DNA of 64,000 bases, from the NCBI GenBank assembly GCA_036245525.1, contig BTPG01000004.1:52717960-52781959 (forward strand). The letters are read 5' to 3'. Below are positions 1 to 11,599 of this stretch, piece after piece. This DNA is from Semisulcospira habei (Eukaryota > Mollusca > Gastropoda > Semisulcospiridae). A program made the translations under genes and the position numbers. Under the pieces are notes generated by a model. That model was not told where the DNA came from and ran no database searches. It saw only the letters and a list, made by a program, of their open reading frames with translations. Each line of letters opens with the position of its first letter. Positions within the stretch are counted from its first letter, which is position 1.

Positions 1-1300
1 CCTCCTCCACCGCCTTCACAACTCCTTTCGCATCACTGACTGCTCACTCCTGGTTTCTCTCCGACAGACAGCAGTCCGTCACCATCGACCGCGTCTCGTC
101 CAACCCAGTCACCCTCTCCTGCGGAGTTCCACAGTGGTCCGTGCTGGGCCCGGTCCTTTTCACACTATACAACTCTCCACTGTCCAACATTATCCAGTCT
201 CACCACATACTCCACCACCTCTACCTTGACGACTCATAACTAATAGACAAAGACAAACACGACAACACTCGGTCACTACTGACTCGCACGGCTGACTGCT
301 ACGAAGACGTGAAAAACTGGATGACAGCAAACAAGCTTAAACTAAACGGAAGCCAGGCTGGTGGGCACTCGCCAGAACTTTCCCAGCTCCCTCCCTCTCT
401 CCACCTTCAACTCGACAGCACCCCCATCTCCCTCTCTGACTCGGCCAAAAACCTCGGCGTTATCCTCGGTTCCTCTTTCCATGACCAGCTATGTCTCCGC
501 CATGGTCCAGGCATGCTATTTCCACCTACGCCGCATCAGTCGGATCCGAAAATACCTCGCTACCGAAGCTGCCACCAAACTTGCTGTCTCTCTCATCCTA
601 TCTCGCATCGACTACTGCAACTCTCCTTTCCGGCCTCCCTCACTCCACCACTTTTACTCTCCAGCATGTCCAGAACAATGCTGCCCACCTCATCATCAAA
701 GAAAAAATCCGACCACATCGCTCCCCAGCTCAAACTCCTTCACTGGCTCCCGATCCCCCCAAACGCATCCAATACAAGATTCTGTCTCTCTGCTACAAAT
801 CCCTGAACAACTGCGCTCCCACCTAGCTCTCCGACTTACTTCAACCCTACACTCCGCTCCGTCTCTGACCCTCTCCGCCTCCACATCCCCCGCACCAAAC
901 TCAGCACTTTCGGCCCTCCTTCTCCGTCTAGGGTCCATCCACCTGGACCACTCTCTCTCTCCTCCTTCCAGCCCCCCCTCAAAACTCGCCTCTTTCAAAA
1001 GTTCTAGCACTATATCACCACACTCCCCACCCCAAGCTGACTGTCATAATGTATTTATGGTACGTGAGTCATTGTCTAAAGCATCCGCCCTCAAAACTCT
1101 TTTAACAGTTCTAGCACTATATCACCATACTCCCCACCCCAAGCTGACTGTCGTAATGTATTTCACTATTTGTGCTACGTGAGTCGTCTAAAGCATGCAT
1201 ACGCGATTTGTGAGTGCGCGCTTAGAGTTATAATTATTATAAGATAAGCGCATTATAAATACCGTTATTATTATTTTATTAATTATTATTATTAACCTCC
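1..1300 (+). mobile_element. Degenerate non-LTR retrotransposon (L2/CR1/Jockey-type), 3' half
   Basis: The translated frames, joined across frameshifts, give the end of a reverse transcriptase. A GVPQ-W-SVLGP block near 120-150 matches the LINE GVPQGSVLGP motif with G changed to W. YLDD near 220-235 stands where most LINEs have an xADD active site. Then come WMTANKLKLN (about 319-350), a NLGV block, an SRIDYCN block near 610 and the LHWLPI/RIQYKILSLCYKSLNN block near 740-815, all typical of the C-terminal region of L2/CR1/Jockey LINEs. Stops and frameshifts show it is dead. The 3' end runs into an (ATT)n-like tail at about 1230-1297. The 5' part is cut off by the window edge. The clade is tentative. 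Confidence 0.85.
974..1190 (+). repeat. Tandem duplication of about 107 bp in the LINE 3' end
   Basis: The block that includes TTCTAGCACTATATCACCA at 1002 recurs at 1109, with the same flanking wording (CCTCAAAACT before, GTGAGTC...TCTAAAGCAT after). It is two adjacent copies at the 3' end of the LINE relic. Confidence 0.85.
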
Positions 1301-3700
1301 GGAATCAGAATCAAGCTGTAAGTCATTGCCGTTGTCAGTGCCTCAAACGGCGATCGCTCCAGCTGACACTGCCAACACGTGGTTATGCTGCCATGCGGTA
1401 GGTAGGTACACATGTCCCAATACATTTAAGCTATCTGCTTTTGAAACCATGTCTCCAAACACAAAATGACAAACTTATTTTCTATTCAAATTTCTGGACT
1501 TGTTTTTGGAGTTTGCGTCCATGCATATTGCGCATGTCATCTGTGTGCCGTCGTGCTTTAGCCATGGAAATACACGCAGCCATGAACTCTGAAAACTGCG
1601 TCGCAGCGGCAGTGCCACACGATGGTATTGTCGATGGAGGCAGAGGTGTCAAAGTGCAACTTTCTTCTAAGCGATTATCAAGATCAAACTGTGCCGGGTT
1701 GAAGAATCCAAAGCATTTCAGCGCTTCATTTGCTTCAGTTTTTCTCAGCCATTTACGTCATTTAAGATCAAAAGTGAAACCCACGATGTGGTATCCCATA
1801 ATAGTATGAATGGTGACGGTCACAACAAGTAACGTCAACATGAAGGGCACACTTTGTAATAACATGCTAATGCCACATGCAAACTAACAGTTTGCCCGTC
1901 CGCGACCAGTTGAGTGGCTAAAGGTACCAACTCGTCACTAAAAGTAGAACGACTGTTAAGGTACGCACGGTGGTGCAAGGATGATGCAGATGCACTGAAT
2001 TTTAGCGCGTCTGATTACACCGTAGCTAAATTTTCAGTGCGTGGTTTTGAGTTGTCGGGACGCACTAAAAAAGAAGCCGAATGGGTTAAGATGTAAAACC
2101 GCTATCCTGACGTGCTAAAATGTTGTAGCCTACACCAACCTAAGTGATATGGCCCAAAAGAAAGTGTGTTTACTGTAAATGAAAAGAAAAGGGGAGACTG
2201 CCAGTGCTCATATTTTAGGAAGTTTACAAAGTAAAGTAGGTAAGAGCACTGTCAGGGGAGAGAAGTGTGCATGATCGACCAGTGATCATAGATCCACTCT
2301 GGCCAAAGAACAAAAAAAAGAGATAGGAAAGAGGGGGTGTGCTAAGAAAGTGACTAAAAGCAATGCATATGGAAGCCCCCCTCCCCTGAATTGGGACGTA
2401 TCACATATCCCACTGTTCCAGCCACTCAGTGCATGGAAATTTAAATCTAGGTGCCCCAAAGGGGGTCCAGATATTTAGCTGGTGTGGACAGCTGTTTCGG
2501 TCTTGGCGACCTCTTCAGCACACCATCGGCAATACTGGAGGAAGGCAGGAATTTCTGCCTACCAGCAATGACAGCCACATTTTACTGTGGTGTCTGCAGG
2601 GGCATACATCCCATGCCACCACCTAGAGTTTACTGTAATCCAACTGGCCCCGATTTTCTTGCCACCATTGCTGTTACTATTTTAGTGATGACAGTTACAA
2701 GCAAATGACTTAAATAATGAGTAAGATATGCACATGATATAGAAATCACTGCCATTTCATTGAAAGTAAGGGAATCTGCTTAGCATCGAGTAGCATTTCC
2801 TGGCTTTACAACAATGGTGTCCTGTGCCCCAAGTTTGACAGTTTTCAGTGTTATAACTTATAGGTTTGACAGATTTTATCATATGGAGAAAACAGGGATA
2901 ATTGGCAAAATCTGTTCAATTAGGTCTCCATGACGATTAAGCTGTGCACCTGTGTTCAAGTAGGTACTCCAAACCTTCTTTGCATGACTAAGCGCGACCT
3001 AAATTTCACCCATTTTCCATCAGTGATGTTAACCAAAATACGCTGCATGTATATCAATAAAGTGTAGACTGGGTTGTAGTATGGTGTCTACTCTTTGTGT
3101 TCATGTGTGTTTCTGTGCTTATTTTTACATGTTTAGTACTTTGTGTTTTACTGGCGTATCTGTTCATGACTTGCCTCGGCGGCACAGCGTGCGCGCGTTG
3201 TTCACAGCACACATCCGCTTTTCAATCGCCTTGCGTGTCGCGTCGAAGCAACACAGGCTAAAAATAGCTAGCCAGTTAGGTAGAGTAGAGCTAGCCCTTC
3301 ATTTTCGTATAATTTATTTTGTCAATCATTTTTCTATATTACTGCCTAGTTTCGTATATATTCATTACTTTGACTCCGCACGCAAAGCAAAAGAGCACAC
3401 ATGCTGCCTCTGTGTACGAGCTAACGCGTGTTCGGAGAATGGCGTGCACAAACGATAGCGAGGCTGTAATTGTACCATGTGCTTCGGCGAATATATATCG
3501 TCAGATTTAGCCAATCTACCGACTTCAGATGAAAATATCGATATGTAATACCATTTTTTGATCTGTACACTGCTAGTTTTTACATTTGCTTTTCAATTGT
3601 ATTCGAAGTGTTTCTTTTGAGCAAGCATCGGTGCTGTCTTGCGAGGTAAACAAAGCGTGTTGGGTTATCGTCGGAAATACCGAATATAATCTTCTCTTTC
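1300..3700. other. No recognisable gene; unique-looking AT-rich DNA
   Basis: Short open frames here show no family motif. If the gene begins upstream of the window this is intron; otherwise it is upstream flank. No exon with a SAP-domain pattern was recognised. Confidence 0.5.
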
Positions 3701-3719
3701 ACAAGAAAGTATGAATTAA

Positions 3720-4310
3720 ACATTATTACTTTACAGTGATGTCGTTTTCGTCGGCAAATCGGCCATTCACCAATAAAATTCCCAAATGTCCGAAAGAGTG
3801 ACGTTCTGATCGGCCCGCGGCCCGCTGTCCTAAGGTTTTACGCCTCATTCGGCCACCCTTTGTCCGTTTTTTGTTTGCTTGTCTCATGTCTGTTTCGTTA
3901 TTATTGCTTCTGGCCATATTAATTTCCTATCGGATAAATAAAGGTGTTATGAGTTACGAGTTATTGTCGAGCATCGCGTATCGGAAGCGCCAAGCAGACG
4001 ACAAATGCATCAGCAGAGAGAGAGAGAGAGAGAAACTCCCCTTGTTGCTAACGGCGTGCTTCCGGCATTACCATTTTCGTTTTCAAAATGCCGCCGAAAA
4101 AGAAACCAAAACTTATCAGTGGGCAGCGCTTCCTCTCGTTTGTTAATAAATGTAAATAAATTTTTTCCTTCAGTGTTCTGTGTGTCGTATTAGTTGCAAC
4201 ATTTTTGTAAGTCAAAATGCTGGCCGAAAGATTTTCAAAATGTCCTAAAGGTTTGTGACTGAATCGGCCAATTGGCCTATGCTGAAAATTTCTAGCAACA
4301 TCACTGCTTT
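3720..4310. mobile_element. Possible DNA-transposon relic with inverted similar ends
   Basis: The left part (3726-3860) and the right part (4215-4290) share reversed wording around CGGCC, CCTAAGGTTT/CCTAAAGGTTT and TCGGCCA, as if they were decayed terminal repeats. A short reading frame at 4088-4150 begins MPPKKKPKLISGQR, a lysine-rich opening like the N-terminus of many hAT-type transposases. A (GA)n microsatellite lies at 4013-4033. The evidence is weak. Confidence 0.3.
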
Positions 4311-5290
4311 ATAAAAGATGTTAAGGTATGTTTATATTTAAGTCATTATCTTCTGGCGGTCGTAGACTTTGAGATAAAGTTATTTTTGTGAAGTTACGTG
4401 ACCTTATTTTTCGTCTGCTACATTATAATGAAGTACTTTCTTTTTTTACATCAGTGTGTAGTTTTCTGTCCGTGATTTGTATAGACAAGCAAATTTCACA
4501 CAAGTGTTACAATTATAATTCAACAATTTAAATAGTTGAAATTGCTGGTGATCAATTTTGTGTTTGTCAATTTTTATATACATTTTTTTTATTGGGGGGG
4601 GGGGGGGGTGATGGCAAAATCATTTTCCTCTTTGTAATCTATCCTGTTCCATTATTCAGATCTCATTATCCTGATCATTTTGATGTTTAAATCATGTTTC
4701 TATCTTAATTACAACCCAAGATATGATTTTTCTTGTGTTTTGTTGATTTTCAGCCATCAAAATCAGTGACTGATTTTAATAAGTTTGAGGATCATTTTCA
4801 GCAAGATGCCCGAAAAAGACTAGGCTGTCACAGATTACTAAAAAGAGTTGATTATAGTAGAATTTAGTACCATTATCACTATATAAGGTTGGTTCTGTGA
4901 AATTCCAAAAATGCCATTCAATTTTCACTGTTGCCAAAAAGGCATGCAAAAAAATAAACAAATTAATTCATAACTTTTGATCTAATTGTCCGATTATTTT
5001 CAACTTGATATCAATGGAATTAGAAACATGAGACCTATCTGAAAAACATTTACAAATATGATCATGAAACTTTAAAAAATCACTTTGGAGTACCTAGTTC
5101 AAGGAATCTTCATAAAGTTCATTCGTCCGAAAAAACAAATATCACTCCTACCTACCCACCCATCTTTTTCTTTATAATTGATACACGTACAAATTATTTA
5201 CTAATCTGTAATTATGATTTACCAACATTTTGTAAACTGTCGCCAAAAAAGCCTTCCACCAATCTAATACTGGTTTTATTCGTTTTAAGC
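4310..5290. other. No gene seen; AT-rich intron or flank with a poly-G run
   Basis: Only low-complexity AT-rich sequence and a G homopolymer near 4595-4609 were noticed. Confidence 0.5.
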
Positions 5291-5344
5291 AATACTATTT
5301 GTTTCCCTTGGATGAAGATTTGTTTGGTCAATCTGTGGATGCAG
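5290..5344 (+). CDS. HNRNPUL1: hnRNP U-like exon 1 of window (tentative)
   Basis: An open stretch reading ...FPLDEDLFGQSVDA ends at a strong donor (GCAG|GTACAG). It ends in phase 1, as the next exon requires. An acidic sequence suits the N-terminal region of the family. The acceptor (TTTTAAG at 5289) is weak, and another lies at 5317, so the 5' boundary is uncertain. Confidence 0.4.
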
Positions 5345-5481
5345 GTACAGCTGGTTTCAGCAAGAGGCATCTATAGTTACTCTACAGTCCTTGCAGGCTG
5401 CAGGAGCATGCGATTCTGTGCCTCTTGCAGTGTGACGGGGCTAAATGTGAGAAAACCTTCCCACCAACAATTTTTTTTTGT

Positions 5482-5508
5482 TGGGGGGGGGGGGGGGGGG
5501 GGGGGGGG
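5482..5508. repeat. Poly-G homopolymer, 26 nt
   Basis: An uninterrupted G run at 5483-5508 lies in the intron before exon 2, just after a T-rich run. The proline- or glycine-rich open frames across it are artefacts. Confidence 0.95.
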
Positions 5509-5707
5509 TCCTGCCTGCGGGGCGGGGCCTCTTGAGAATTTGTCTCTTGATGGTTATAGATCATTAGGCGTGATTAGTCTGGACCGTTTTCAGTCATTTA
5601 ATTTTTTCGCACGGTCAGCCGTGAGTTAATGGAAGCTATGATGCAAAGCTTCTTCCTGAGCTGGATGGTGTGCGACTGGATTGGAGGATTACTGTGACTT
5701 GTTTTAG

Positions 5708-5817
5708 TGTTTGATGATACAGATGCTGGTGATGATGGTGATGGGGTGGAGGAAGGAGATGAGGCAGACGAGGATGTGGCTGATGATGGAGACAATGCAG
5801 GAGAGGAAGAGGAAGAT
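5708..5817 (+). CDS. HNRNPUL1: hnRNP U-like exon 2: acidic region
   Basis: The acceptor GTTTTAG|TG and donor GAT|GTACGT bound a frame reading FDDTDAGDDGDGVEEGDEAD and then more D/E. Such acidic stretches follow the SAP domain in hnRNP U proteins. It enters in phase 1 and leaves in phase 0. Confidence 0.75.
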
Positions 5818-6070
5818 GTACGTACATGGTCATTAGGCAACACCTAGAAGTGTGAGAATTGGGGCGAAAAAGGTTAAATTAAAACTCGCTTTGCTGTGGT
5901 TAGTGGTTATTTTTTTTGTCAGAGTTTATTTGTTTATTCAGTCGTACATTTTCTCAGGTCTCACATGATACATAAATTTGCATAAGCCCCTGGACAGCTA
6001 GTTCCTCGGTTATGAGAATATTGCTTTATGGGCATTGTCATTGAACTGTTTATTGGCCGTGTTATTACAG

Positions 6071-6335
6071 TATCAGGTGGTAGAGGCTGATGATGGGGAT
6101 GAGGAGGAAGGCGGTGAGGAGGCAGCTGGGGAGGAAGAAGCGCCTGCAGAGGAAGCAGCGGTGGGAAAAGAGGAAGCCCCTGCAGAGGAGCAGGGGGGTG
6201 AGAATGGAGAGGGGGCAGAGGGAGAGGCTGCCCAAGAGGGGGCAGGAGAGGGTGAGGAAGATGTGGAGATGCCTGATGAACTTGGTGAGGAATTCAAAAC
6301 CATTGACGAGACCTCGCAGGATGATGAGGGACATG
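6071..6335 (+). CDS. HNRNPUL1: hnRNP U-like exon 3: Glu/Ala/Gly-rich acidic region
   Basis: The acceptor TTATTACAG and donor CATG|GTAAGT enclose a long Glu-rich frame (VVEADDGDEEEGGEEAAGEE... to ETSQDDEGH). An alternative acceptor at 6077 would drop two residues. It leaves in phase 1, matching the next exon. The composition matches the acidic segment between SAP and SPRY in the family. Confidence 0.85.
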
Positions 6336-6469
6336 GTAAGTTTTATATATATTAACCCATTCAGCATAGTCTAGTATCTGTGTGCAGATATGTTGGCTTA
6401 GCAGATGCAGTGAACTATGTGGTTTTTGGTGTGGACTTTTTTAAAAAGCAATATAGCAAAAGTGAGTGT

Positions 6470-6780
6470 ATACTGAGCCAGGGGTTGTCTGGCATCCATT
6501 GTGGTCTGTGGTAAATTTCAATGTTGGCATTTCCTCGGAGACTGTTTAGGCCATACTCTGCAAACTTTGCGTACAGATACTTGTGGCAAGACCTATATGG
6601 TCAAGAGTACGACTGGGCGTCTAGTGTCAAAATCTACACCCTTCCTCACAAAAACTGCTACAAAATATTCAGAAGTGGTCAGATCAAACTAAGGCATACA
6701 TCATGTAGGGAAATGGATAAGGTTTCCAGTGATACATGATTATGGATGACCACGGAAGAATTTGGGACATTACACTGTTT
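6470..6780 (+). repeat. Diverged copy of the intronic 'GTTGGCATTT' repeat
   Basis: GTTGGCATTTCCTCGGAGAC, the ATACTTGTGGCAAGACC block and flanks match the repeats at 28.7 kb and 36.8 kb. It is non-coding; open frames across it are spurious. Confidence 0.6.
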
Positions 6781-8270
6781 GTTTGACCAAATCCGAATTA
6801 TAATTTGAGAACAAAACGTGACACATTTTACACATGCTCCATGGAACTCAGATTTTCAAAGCCATGCTGCACTGTGAAAAATCATTGTCACTGTGACAAG
6901 ATGTTTGCAGTGTTGGCCTAAATTACCGTTGAGTTGATAATTTTCTAGTGTGAGTAGCTTTTGCATTATTCACCATAATATAAGAGCCTGCTTGAACACG
7001 TGTTGTAAATTTTGGCAACAGAAATCATACTACTATAACACATTTTGAAAAATGTTCAGTTATTAAAATTTATATATTATTTTGTAGAGTAGGGTATGTG
7101 CTTTGTTTTTATAATAGAAGGTTTGTGGTTCTTGCATGGAAAATCAAATGATCCAGTTTTGAAGATTGGTGTAAATGTTGAGTTATGTTCAAATAGTCTA
7201 GGCACTCATTTATCTCTACTAATCTGTTGTTTTTGCTGAAGACAACTGGTGTAGTGATTTATATCAAGGTTTTGAAGAGGATGCATGGGTGATAGATGAA
7301 AGGAAAGCTTTACGAGGTTTACAGTATGCGTCCAAATTTTGGGTGTAAATTGTTATGTTCAAGCACTTATTTTAGGTTGTCCCAGTAATTTTTTTAGATT
7401 CAAAAGACAATACAATTTTTAAAGTTTTCTGAAAGTAAACATCAAGATGAGCTTGCATGCAAACTTTTGTGGAGATATCTTAAACGGTTTCTGAGTTATA
7501 GCGATTTGAAAATTGTGTCATTCTGTCGTTTCGGGTCAAATGTAAGAAAAGTCCATGTTTGATGCCTCAGCAATAACACAGTTTTGTCAGCCAACACTGC
7601 TTACAGTGTTTAAACAGTGCAGACTACTACTTAGATGAATATAATACTAACTGAACCTCCTTCTGCACAATAATGTATGAATAACGTTTACCTGAATGTG
7701 CTCTTGCGAGTCACATTTTTCCTTGTTAAACTGCGCGAACGGCCACTTTGGGGTCTCCACCATTCATCGTCCAATGTACATATTAGCCTGGAAATCAAGC
7801 ATATCACATAAGATACTGCACTATGCATGCCTATTTTTTTGGGTATACTCATGGCTAATAATATGTCTTATTATAAAGGTTCAAAGTATCTAAACCTTGC
7901 CAGTTTGCAACAGTACAAAAATGAACAGAGTGTAACACAAAGTCAGGTGCAAGTCAAATCTTTATATCGCGAGAACTATTGGACACAGAGAACTGAAAAT
8001 TTCAAATGCAAATATATTAAATTATGACAAGGCAACAGTCATTAGCTCACAGTCAAAAGCACACACATCTAAAAAAAAGTTTCATGTCTATGCAAAACGA
8101 AATTCTGTTTGCATTCCTAGCCATAACCCGGTTGAGATCAGACGAGTTGCCTAACATAACAATCTTTTGATTACAAATTATTTGATTACATAATCTTTTG
8201 ATTATGTTTATAAAAATAATGAAGTAGCATAAAGGAAAAACTGAAATCTGTTTGGCAAATTGCAAAAATG
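6780..8270. other. Intron, no recognisable feature
   Basis: AT-rich intronic DNA. No splice-bounded coding frame or mobile-element motif was recognised. Confidence 0.5.
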
Positions 8271-8279
8271 TTATTACAG

Positions 8280-8527
8280 AAAACTGCACTTCTGAATCCG
8301 TTCCTTTTTTTGAGTCTCCTGGAATTTTCTTATGATTATGACAGAAAAGCTTGCCACTCTGACACTGTGTAGCTTCTTCCGCAGGCTGATTTCTTCATGG
8401 TTAAGTGTAGGAAGATCCTTACCAAGTTTCATGTTTAGTGCTTGCTGTGCAAAACGGTAAATTCTCTCAAGTCTTGCCAGTGGTGACCCGAAGAAGACCA
8501 AGTTGCAAAACGAGGCGGTTGGACTAA
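8280..8527 (-). pseudogene. C-terminal tail of a second non-LTR retrotransposon
   Basis: The minus-strand frame reads FGSPLARLERIYRFAQQALN and continues with an LRKKLHSVRVASF block. This resembles the post-RT region of LINEs (usually '..S..LERIQ.RALR..' then '..L..RR'). It is joined in frame to the RTE-like ORF at about 8527, so it is probably the older element into which the RTE copy was placed, or a deletion fusion. Confidence 0.55.
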
Positions 8528-10170
8528 GGCAACTGTTCATGAAGGTCTGTACTCTGTTGACTGTGGTTTTTGTCAGTCTCCAAGTCTCTGCTCCATATAG
8601 GAGAACTGCTTTTACATTGGAGTTGAAAATCCGGATTTTGTTGTGTTGTGACAGCTCTCTGGAACTCCACACTTTTTTCAACTGGAGAAAGGCTGCTCTG
8701 GCTTTACCGATTCGTGCTCTGACATCTGCATCAGTGCCGCCTTTTTTGTCTATGATGCTCCCGAGATAGGTGAAGGACTCCACCTCCTCCAACGGGGTGC
8801 CAGCAAGCAAGACTGGTTCTTCCCTGGTTGCGTTCAGCCTCATTGTCTTTGTTTTCTGTTTGTGAATGGTGAGGCCCACTTGGGACGAGATGTCAGCAAG
8901 CCTGGTGGTCTTGTCCTGCATTTGTTGATGAGTGTGGGACAGTAAAGCCAAGTCGCCTGCAAAATCGAGGTCGTCAAGCTGTGTCCACAGTGTCCACTGT
9001 ATTCCACTTCGTCTGTGCTCTGTGGTCATCTTCATGACCCAGTCTATGGCCAGTAGGAAGAGGAACGGAGACAGCAGACACCCCTGCCTGACACCGGTTC
9101 TGACCTGGAGCTCCCTGGTGAACTGCCCTTCGTGGATCATGCGACATGTCATGCCATCATAGCTTCTCTTGATCAGGCGGACGAGCTTTGTGTGTACACC
9201 GTGGTGTCGTAGGAGTTTCCACAGAGTCTCTCGGTCCACACTGTCAAATGCTTTCTCATAATCCACAAAGTTGACGTACAGCGGGGAGCTCCACTCCAGA
9301 GACTGTTCCACGATGATGCGGAGAGTGGCGATCTGGTCTGTACATGATCGGTTCTTCCTGAATCCTGCTTGCTGGTCTCTCAGCTGGGGGTCAACGGAGC
9401 TCTTCATTCTCTCCAGGATGATCCTGTTGAAGACCTTTCCTGGTACTGACAGCAAGGTGATTCCTTTGTAGTTGGAACACTTGCCGAGGTCGCCTTTCTT
9501 GGGAAGCTTGATTAGGTACCCCTCCTTCCAGTCAGCCGGCATCACCTCCTCTTCCCAGATCTTTCCAAACAGTGGGTACAGCATCTCCACTGTTGTCTCT
9601 AGGTCTTCTTTCAGAGACTCCGCTGGGATGCCATCTGGGCCTGCTGCTTTGCCGTTCTTCAAAAATGCCACTGCTCTTCTGATCTCTTCCCGGCTGGGTC
9701 TGTCACAGCTGATGGGTAGGTCGGTCTCTGCCGGCTGGATGTCTGGGGGGTCGGGTGGGCTAGGTCTGTTCAGTAACTCTTCAAAATACTCGGCCCATCT
9801 GTCGAGTTGGTCTGCTCTGTCTGCAATTGGCTTGCCTTCTTTGTCTTTTACTGGTCTTTCTGTATGGCCATACTTGCCTGACAATCTTCTGGTAATGTCG
9901 TAGAGCTGTTTCATGTTGCCGCTGCCTGCTGCCTTTTCTGCCTCTGCTGCCAGGCTGTCTGTGTAGGCCCTCTTGTCTGCCCTGATACTCCTCTTCACCT
10001 CGCGGTTGGCTTCCCAGTATTCCCCCTGTGCCCTTACTTTGGCTGCTCTCGTGCGACTGTTGTTGACAACTGCTTTCTTCTGCTTCCTCACTTCTATCTT
10101 CTTCAAGGTCTGTGCCGACAGCCAGTCCTTGTGATGGTGTTTCCTGAACCCTACAGTGTCTTTGTACCAT
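8527..10170 (-). mobile_element. RTE-like non-LTR retrotransposon, 5'-truncated, long RT ORF
   Basis: A long minus-strand frame (8274-10229) encodes most of a reverse transcriptase. In order: a KNGKAAGPDGIPAE block, LPKKGDLGKCSNYKGITLLS, AGFRKNRSCTDQI, FVDYEKAFDSVDR, RTGVRQGCLLSPFLF, a palm motif reading DFAGD, FTYLGS and KAVLLYGAETW. The usual FADD active site has become FAGD, so a catalytic aspartate is lost. The 5' endonuclease region is missing. The real C-terminal end (seen intact at 24.9-25.3 kb) is replaced at about 8527 by the tail of another LINE. The RTE assignment is tentative. Confidence 0.9.
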
Positions 10171-10229
10171 GTTTGATTGCATGAGATAAAAAATGAGAAT
10201 AACATTGCAGTGAAGGTGTATTGGAACAA

Positions 10230-11590
10230 TTTTGTCAGTATTGAGATCTATGTAAGCATTATTTTTTTCAATTGGCTTTTGCACTTAAATTTTAATTAGA
10301 GCCTTGTTTCTGTGCATTTAGCATTTTAAAATTAGTTTTCCAAGTAGAATTAAAAATTAGTGGCTTATGGAAATTATGGTGTAAAGTTATGTTCAAACAG
10401 TTTTTACGGCGTAAAAGGTTGCATTTTCCACTAACACACTTCATTTATAGACATCCATTTATTCTGGATGGGGAACATATGTTGAAACATAAAAATTATT
10501 TTGCTTTTGAAAATGCAGGGTGCTTTGTCACACCATTTCGACACCCAGTCTTACTCTTGACCATATCTATAATCACTTGTTTGACCTCGGATATCAAGGT
10601 CACATCCTGATCAAGAACTGTCCATATTTTGACAGCCTTTCTTCAAATGCTGTTTTCTCCCAGAGTCAAACTTGGTACAGACACACTTCATAGTAAGAAC
10701 TTTCCATGCATACCGAGTGACTACGGTTGTTATTTCGTTCATAATGCATGATTACATTTTGTGTCCGTTTTACCACTGAAAAGTGTGCGCCACTAAGCTA
10801 TTTATAGCTCCGAACTACAGGTCCTCGAGCAAAACAGAAAGTAGCTGGCGATCTGATATAACTGCCTTTGTGAGGCTATACCACAGTTGTGTCTTAATTA
10901 ATCTGTCCTTGAGTGAAATGTGCAGTTATACCCGGAAATCAATTTAACATTTGATCCCTGAGTATATAACAAGACTGTATTCCCTTCAGCCCTGACTTTA
11001 TTTGAGAGCTTTTAGTCTAGATATGGGTACTTTAGATTAAAAAATAATTTAAAAAAAACTATTGCAGATATCACCATAAAAGTATATATGTACAGACTTG
11101 TCATTGGACGGACTATTTTTTTGTCTATGTTACAAGACTGTGTCACAGTGCCTGGTGACGAAAAGAGTGACAGGTGGGGAAAAAAACCTGAAAAGGTTGG
11201 ATGCTTCATACTGAGAATAATTATCTAGCTCCATGCAACACAAATTATGATGTCAGTCACAGTGCCCCATTACTGCCCATGCACTGCCAGCATGCCGATA
11301 CACTGTATTCCCTACCTGGTCTCTTTATGTCCTTCTCTAGATCTGCCATTGATACGGTATATCCACAGTATTAACAGCACACAACAGAAAATGTTCCTCA
11401 ACGCTTACTGTTTTCAGTTGCTATCACAATTATATGCACATTAGTTTGTGAGTCGCTAACAATACTACTGCGTCTATACGTACTATATACATTTGATTCT
11501 TGTCACTGGTGTCACTGGTGTCCACACTGTCGCCTACAGGTGTAGCAAGGTGTGATATTCCTTGAAACATAGTTTTATTGTTTTAAGTAC
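10230..11590. other. Intron with decayed repeat sequence
   Basis: A weak match to the intronic repeat (CATATTTTGACA, AAACTTGGTACAGAC, TTTCCATGCATAC) lies at about 10500-10730. Nothing else was recognised. Confidence 0.45.
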
Positions 11591-11599
11591 TGGTCACAT

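Noticed and set aside
1441..1809. 122-residue open frame as a possible N-terminal exon with a SAP domain
   Set aside because: No SAP pattern (leucine-rich helix-turn-helix with G in the loop) and no fitting splice sites were recognised.
5382..5629. Open frames with long proline or glycine runs over the poly-G tract
   Set aside because: They are produced by the homopolymer itself, have no conserved sequence, and sit in an intron.
6065..6374. Several open frames on both strands over the acidic exon
   Set aside because: The + frame with Glu-rich sequence fits the gene's phase; the rest are shadows of a low-complexity GA-rich exon.
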